Assembly (NCBI GenBank): GCA_036265935.1
Contig: DATAOB010000081.1
Location: 1-64,000, forward strand
Direction: 5' to 3'
Origin: JAFASC01 sp036265935
GTDB taxonomy: Bacteria > Pseudomonadota > Alphaproteobacteria > Rhizobiales > Beijerinckiaceae
DNA: 64,000 bases
Shown: piece by piece, positions 61,362 to 64,000 of the stretch
Position numbering within the stretch: position 1 is the stretch's first letter
Layout of the letters: every line of letters begins with the position of its first letter
Made by a program: the position numbers and the translations under genes
The notes under the pieces: model-generated
What the model was told of the DNA's origin: nothing
Databases searched by the model: none
What the model saw: the letters and a program-made list of their open reading frames with translations, nothing else

Positions 61362-62684
61362 ATGGCGACAGAAAAGGGCGAAGACATACCGGCGCGCCCG
61401 CCGATTCCAGGCGATCTCCCCTATCGCGAGCCGCCGGTGATCGAGGGCAAGGCGGAAGAAATTCACGAAACGAGGTTTGAACCGACAGAATCCGCCGAAG
61501 CTTCCGCAGGCGAACCTTCGCCTGCCTCGATGGATGAGGTGAAGGCCGCGGTCGAAAACGCGCTCGATTCCAATGAGCCGCCGGCGCAGCCCGCGCGGGA
61601 GGCGCGAGAGCCAGAACCGATGGTGCGCGAGCCAAGCCGCAGCTGGCCGGTCTGGCCGCTGGCATTGGCCGCGCTGATCGGACTGCTTCCCGGGCTCGCG
61701 GCGCTTTGGCTCGCGTTGCAGCCGCGCCAGGACACGGCGAATGCGGCGCTACGGGGCGATGTCACTCGCCTTGCCGCCCATGTCGACGCCCTGGAAAAGC
61801 GCCCGGACGCCGGCGCGCTCCGCGACACCGTGGCCGCGCTCGACAAGCGGATCGCCAGCACCGAGACATTGGCGCGCAGTGCACAAGCGACCGCCGACAA
61901 AGCATCGAGCGATGCCATGGCGGCCGCAACGACAGCGCAAAGCGCGGCCGATCGCCCAGCCGCGACTGGCTCCGCCCCCGCGGCGCCCGCGCCTGATTTG
62001 TCGCCGCTCCAGCAACAGATCGGCGATGCCGACACGCGCATCGGCGCGCTCGATCAGAAGCTCGGGTCTCTCGATTCGCGCCTCGGCGCGCTGCAGACCA
62101 AAATCGATCAGCCAAAAACCGACACGCGCGCACTCACCGCAGACAAAGACACGGAGAACGCCGCCGCAGAAAATCCAGCGGCCCTCGCCGTCGTCGCGCA
62201 AAGCGTGCAGCAGGCGCTGACGCGCGGCACGCCTTATCCAACCGAGCTCTCGGCGCTCAAATCGCTGAAAGCGGATCCCACAAAAATCGCCGCCCTCGAG
62301 CCGCTCGCGCCAACCGGCGCGCCTACAGCGCGCATCCTCGCCGAGCGCTTCCGCCCGCCCGCCGACGAGATCGCCAAAGAAGATCAGCCGCGCGAGGGCT
62401 CGTTTTTCGATCGCATCGCGCAGAGCGCGTCGCATCTCGTGCGCGTCCGCTCCGCCGGCGAGAAGCCAGGCAGCGATCCGGCGGCAGTCGCTTCGCAAAT
62501 CCAGGCGGCGCTCGATCGCGGCGATGTCGCGCGGGCGCATGATCTGTGGACGAAGCTCCCCGACCGCGCCAAGGCGCGTGCGGCAGATTTCGGCCGTGCG
62601 CTCGACGCGCGTGTTGCCGCCGATAATGCGGCGCAGGCGCTCGCCAACGAGTCTATCGCGCGTCTTGCCAAACCTCGATCATGA
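61362..62684 (+). CDS. Mitofilin-like (Mic60/COG4223) membrane protein
   Basis: A 440-residue protein. A disordered, acidic N-terminus (about 1-90) precedes a single membrane helix (SWPVWPLALAALIGLLPGLA) near 105-125, a long coiled coil with repeated ALDKRI-, ALDQKL- and SLDSRL-type heptads (about 135-270), and a C-terminal mitofilin-like helical domain (VVAQSVQQALTRGTPYPTEL onward). Alphaproteobacterial relatives of mitochondrial Mic60 lie next to heme genes, as here before hemY, and shape internal membranes. GAGGCAGTGAGGG precedes ATG 61362. Confidence 0.85.
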   Translation: MATEKGEDIPARPPIPGDLPYREPPVIEGKAEEIHETRFEPTESAEASAGEPSPASMDEVKAAVENALDSNEPPAQPAREAREPEPMVREPSRSWPVWPLALAALIGLLPGLAALWLALQPRQDTANAALRGDVTRLAAHVDALEKRPDAGALRDTVAALDKRIASTETLARSAQATADKASSDAMAAATTAQSAADRPAATGSAPAAPAPDLSPLQQQIGDADTRIGALDQKLGSLDSRLGALQTKIDQPKTDTRALTADKDTENAAAENPAALAVVAQSVQQALTRGTPYPTELSALKSLKADPTKIAALEPLAPTGAPTARILAERFRPPADEIAKEDQPREGSFFDRIAQSASHLVRVRSAGEKPGSDPAAVASQIQAALDRGDVARAHDLWTKLPDRAKARAADFGRALDARVAADNAAQALANESIARLAKPRS

Positions 62685-62698
62685 GAGTGGCTTAGATC

Positions 62699-64000
62699 AT
62701 GATCCGCATCCTCATCTTTTTTGCCGTCCTTGCGGGAATCGCTTTCGGCCTCGCCTGGCTCGCCGATCGCCCCGGCGACATCGTGCTCACCTGGCAGGGC
62801 TATCGCATCGAGACCTCGCTTCTCGTCGGTCTCGGCGTCGTGCTTTTGAGCGCAATTGCTATCGCGATTCTCTGGACGATCCTGCGCTTCATCTTCCGCA
62901 TTCCCTCTTTGATGGCGTTGGCGCGCAAGGCACGCCGCCGCAACAAGGGCTATGCGGCCCTGTCGCGCGGCATTCTCGCTGCCGGTGCCGGCGACGTGCG
63001 TCTGGCGCGGAAATCCGCCAACGAGGCGAACCGTCATCTGCCGGAAGAGCCGCTGTCGCTTTTGTTGCGCGCGCAAGCCGCGCAGCTCTCGCAGGATCGC
63101 ACCGCGGCAGAAGCCGCGTTCAACGAGATGATGACGCGTCCGGAGACGCGGCTTCTTGGGCTGCGCGGCCTGCATATCGAAGCGCGCCGGCGCGGCGATC
63201 ATGACGCGGCACATCATTACGCGTCGCAGGCGCATCGCATCGCGCCGCTACCTTGGGCCGGCACCGCCGTGCTCGAGCACCACGCGACGCGTGCCGATTG
63301 GGAAAGCGCGCTCGCCACGGTCGATTCCAATCTCAAGGCGCACGCGATCGATGCGCAGACGGCGGAGCGTCAACGCGCTGTTCTCGAGACGGCGATCGCA
63401 CTGGAGCGGCAGGCGACCGATCCCGTCGGCGCGCTGGCGTTGGCACGGCGGGCGCTGAAACGCCGGCCTGACCTCATCCCCGCCGTCGCACTTGCGTCGC
63501 GGCTGTTTGCGCGCAGCGGAAACATCCGCAAGGCCTCAGCCGTGGTCGAGCGCGCCTGGCAGCACATGCCGCATCCCGATCTCGCCGCCGCCTATCTCGA
63601 TGTGCGGCCGGGCGATTCCAGCGTCGACCGGCTGGATCGCGCCCGCCGCTTGTTCCGGCTCAATCAGAACAGCGCCGAAGGGCGCATCGCACTCGCCCGC
63701 GCCGCACTCGCCGCACGTGACTTCAAAAGGGCGCGCGAGGCGATGGCGCCGCTGGTCGCGCCCGGCGAGCGGCCGACATCGCGCATGTGCCTGCTCATGG
63801 CGGAGATCGAAGAGGCGCAGAACGGCGACATGGGCACGGTGCGCGAATGGCTAGCGCGCGGCTCGCGCGCCCCGAGCGATGCCGCCTGGATCGCCGACGG
63901 CATCATCTCGTCGCAATGGGCGCCGATCTCGCCGGTGACCGGCAAGCTCGACGCGTTCGAATGGCGCCAGCCGGACGAGCGGCTCGATTACATCGAGGCG
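62699..64000 (+). CDS. hemY: HemY-like TPR membrane protein (runs off right edge)
   Basis: An open frame of 434 codons without stop before the window end. Two membrane helices (LIFFAVLAGIAFGLAWLA and TSLLVGLGVVLLSAIAIAIL) are followed by a tetratricopeptide-like helical part (YAALSRGILAAGAGDVRLAR, EPLSLLLRAQAAQLSQDRTA). It matches the HemY family (COG3898) found beside heme biosynthesis genes. The role is uncertain, and this is not the Gram-positive protoporphyrinogen oxidase of the same name. The start at 62699 is 14 bases after the mitofilin-like gene stop. Confidence 0.9.
   Translation, partial: MIRILIFFAVLAGIAFGLAWLADRPGDIVLTWQGYRIETSLLVGLGVVLLSAIAIAILWTILRFIFRIPSLMALARKARRRNKGYAALSRGILAAGAGDVRLARKSANEANRHLPEEPLSLLLRAQAAQLSQDRTAAEAAFNEMMTRPETRLLGLRGLHIEARRRGDHDAAHHYASQAHRIAPLPWAGTAVLEHHATRADWESALATVDSNLKAHAIDAQTAERQRAVLETAIALERQATDPVGALALARRALKRRPDLIPAVALASRLFARSGNIRKASAVVERAWQHMPHPDLAAAYLDVRPGDSSVDRLDRARRLFRLNQNSAEGRIALARAALAARDFKRAREAMAPLVAPGERPTSRMCLLMAEIEEAQNGDMGTVREWLARGSRAPSDAAWIADGIISSQWAPISPVTGKLDAFEWRQPDERLDYIEA

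Overview
The window looks like chromosomal DNA of an alphaproteobacterium of the order Hyphomicrobiales, probably near the Xanthobacteraceae/Nitrobacteraceae. This rests on high G+C, the FixL/FixJ oxygen-sensing pair, the alphaproteobacterial napEDABC order, the neighbouring ftsY, yciB, mitofilin-like and hemY genes, GAF-type ptsP, and many small secreted proteins typical of this group. The genus is an inference.

Layout. (1) 1-750: an A+T-richer edge with the start of a CarF/TMEM189-type lipid desaturase (cut by the window end) next to an IS3-type transposase remnant. (2) 0.77-7.8 kb: a low-oxygen/stress island with a PatZ-like protein acetyltransferase, a small unknown protein plus cytochrome c, a receiver protein, fixJ, fixL and a tandem universal stress protein. 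Two intergenic sites fit the FixK/FNR consensus. (3) 7.9-23.8 kb: a Dpp-type ABC importer, AtzG/AtzE/AtzH-like proteins, allophanate hydrolase, a histidine phosphatase, an alpha/beta-hydrolase lacking its nucleophile serine, a CoxMSL-type molybdenum hydroxylase and an MFS transporter. Together these look like uptake and breakdown of a nitrogen-rich, urea-yielding compound that has not been identified. (4) 23.9-30.0 kb: an ABC exporter, then napEDABC for periplasmic nitrate reduction. (5) 30.2-38.2 kb: ptsP, a broken Sel1-repeat gene, small secreted proteins, a zincin-like protein, ArgE-like deacetylase, a PIN ribonuclease, murein endopeptidase MepA and an L,D-transpeptidase. (6) 38.3-44.0 kb: a Liv-type amino-acid/amide ABC importer with a fused permease-ATPase, co-transcribed with an Ldh2/AllD-type dehydrogenase. 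(7) 45.1-54.4 kb: a NitT/TauT-type ABC importer, cytochrome c, a TonB-dependent receptor and the full pqqABCDE set, including the 25-residue pqqA. (8) 54.5-58.3 kb: a small secreted protein, a coiled-coil protein, an HpxW-like Ntn-hydrolase, the two ends of a deleted radical SAM gene and an RluA-type pseudouridine synthase. (9) 58.4-64.0 kb: ftsY, yciB, a CitE-like lyase, a mitofilin-like protein and hemY, which runs off the right end.

Main themes are adaptation to low oxygen and nitrate, PQQ synthesis with possible metal or cofactor uptake, and scavenging of nitrogen from ureido/heterocyclic compounds. No rRNA, tRNA, CRISPR array, prophage or intact insertion sequence was recognised. Four decayed or partial elements were found: the IS3 remnant, the Sel1 gene, the radical SAM gene and, in frame, the ATP-grasp core of the PatZ-like protein.
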